A stretch of 6,690 nucleotides of DNA, taken from NCBI GenBank assembly GCA_946885905.1, contig CAMPHL010000149.1, positions 1 to 6,690 on the forward strand. Reading direction: 5' to 3'. Shown here in pieces: positions 6,001 to 6,690 of this stretch. This DNA is from an uncultured Pseudomonadota bacterium (GTDB lineage Bacteria > Pseudomonadota > Gammaproteobacteria > Burkholderiales > Usitatibacteraceae). Made by a program: the position numbers and the translations under genes. Every line of letters begins with the position of its first letter. Within the stretch, counting starts at the first letter, position 1. The notes below the pieces were generated by a model. The model was not told where the DNA came from. It did no database searches and saw only the letters and a list, made by a program, of their open reading frames with translations.

Positions 6001-6690
6001 TTACTGGGGAAAGGGGTCGGCCGGGCAATACTGCCGGGATGGGTTCAGCGCGATCGTCTCGGTGGCGACGGTGCGCAGCCGCGCCTGCAGCTCGGCGTCG
6101 ACGCCGGCAGCCGGGACGAAAGGCAACGTGTCGGGCTGGGCGCCCGTCATCGTGGCGGCGATGACGACCGCGGCGAGGAAGGCCCCGGCGGCGGCGGAGT
6201 GGTTCCCGTCGGAGTCATGCAGGACCAACCCCGGGTACTGCGCGAGCGCCCGATCCCAGGCCTGCCCGATCGGCGCCACGCAGGCGGGGACGCGCTGCGC
6301 GATCGAGACGTGCAGCTCGAAGATGCGCTGGGTCTCGTCGATGCCGCGCCGCGGCCATTCCGGGAACATGACCGGGATCGCGCCACCTTCCCGCGCGCGG
6401 CGCGCGAGCTCCACCGCGCCGTCGATCGGATAGGAGAAGAGCCCGCTGGTGCTGTACTTCTGCGCCTGCAGGACGACGAACGTCCAGCGTTGGCCGTCGA
6501 GGAGCGCGAGGTTGGCCGAGTCGGTCGCGCGCTCCTCGAGGAACATCCCGCCAGGCGCCTGCTGCGCGACGACGGTCCGTCCCGGTCGTGCTCCGCGTAC
6601 CAGGGTGGCCACCGTCCCCGGCACGTCGTGGAACGCGGTGTGGCTGTTGCCCATGAAGAGCAGGGTGATGTCACCTGTCGCAACAGGGGG
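6001..6690 (-). CDS. SGNH/GDSL-like hydrolase, 5' end outside window
   Basis: The frame is open from the window edge to a TAA at 6003-6001, giving 229 visible residues. The first in-window ATG (6654) falls inside the conserved first block (ITLLFMGNSHT), so the real start is upstream. Numbering from that Met, Ser4 in GNSH is the likely nucleophile. VVLQAQ (60-65) resembles the middle block of this family, VAPIGQAWDRA (126-136) is a typical stretch before the last block, and Asp149 and His152 in DSDGNHSAAAGAFLAA form the DxxH end of the triad. This pattern matches SGNH hydrolases, which cleave esters (carboxylesterase, lipase or acetyl-esterase activities). Here GNSH replaces GDSL, as in several branches. 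Any signal peptide is outside the window, so location is unknown. A short tail after the last block ends with a cysteine (Cys210). It is probably co-transcribed with SBP1, which would suit a hydrolase releasing a ligand for uptake, but that link is inference. Confidence 0.8.
   Translation of the reverse strand, partial: PPVATGDITLLFMGNSHTAFHDVPGTVATLVRGARPGRTVVAQQAPGGMFLEERATDSANLALLDGQRWTFVVLQAQKYSTSGLFSYPIDGAVELARRAREGGAIPVMFPEWPRRGIDETQRIFELHVSIAQRVPACVAPIGQAWDRALAQYPGLVLHDSDGNHSAAAGAFLAAVVIAATMTGAQPDTLPFVPAAGVDAELQARLRTVATETIALNPSRQYCPADPFPQ

Overview
This 6690-base window is GC-rich and densely coding, and every gene I can support lies on the minus strand. Read in the direction of transcription (high to low coordinates) the order is: an SGNH-type esterase/lipase-like protein cut by the window edge (6690-6001); a periplasmic ABC-transporter solute-binding protein of the SBP_bac_5 (peptide/nickel/opine) type (5955-4156, here SBP1); a close paralogue of it (4073-2265, SBP2); a bifunctional enoyl-CoA hydratase / 3-hydroxyacyl-CoA dehydrogenase (2268-178); and the first 52 codons of a Bug/TctC-type solute-binding protein (158-1) running off the other edge. 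Exported Bug-family proteins in an otherwise catabolic cluster, together with the high GC, suggest a betaproteobacterium, most likely Burkholderiales or a relative. This is an inference from gene content, not from a marker gene.

Spacing suggests one transcription unit. The gaps are 45 bp (27 bp with the alternative SBP1 start), 82 bp, a 4-bp ATGA overlap and 19 bp. I see no terminator and no convincing promoter, so the promoter is probably upstream, beyond position 6690. The 82-bp gap between the paralogues is the only non-coding stretch with visible structure. It holds two inverted repeats and a possible 12-codon leader ORF with its own Shine-Dalgarno sequence, and the leader's stop overlaps the SBP2 start as ATGA.

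Functionally the cluster looks like capture plus catabolism. Exported binding proteins from two unrelated transporter classes surround an enzyme carrying out the hydration and NAD-dependent oxidation steps of beta-oxidation, with a putative hydrolase ahead of them. A reasonable inference is uptake and degradation of an acyl or organic-acid compound, possibly released from an ester. The substrate cannot be read from the sequence. No ABC permease or ATPase, TctA/TctB membrane subunit, thiolase or acyl-CoA ligase is in the window.

I found no mobile element, CRISPR array, tRNA or rRNA, and no frameshifted gene. No non-coding stretch exceeds 300 bases. The most unusual points are the tandem SBP duplication with unevenly distributed divergence, its overlap with a beta-oxidation gene, and the structured leader between the two copies. 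I see no strong evidence for a wholly new biological system.
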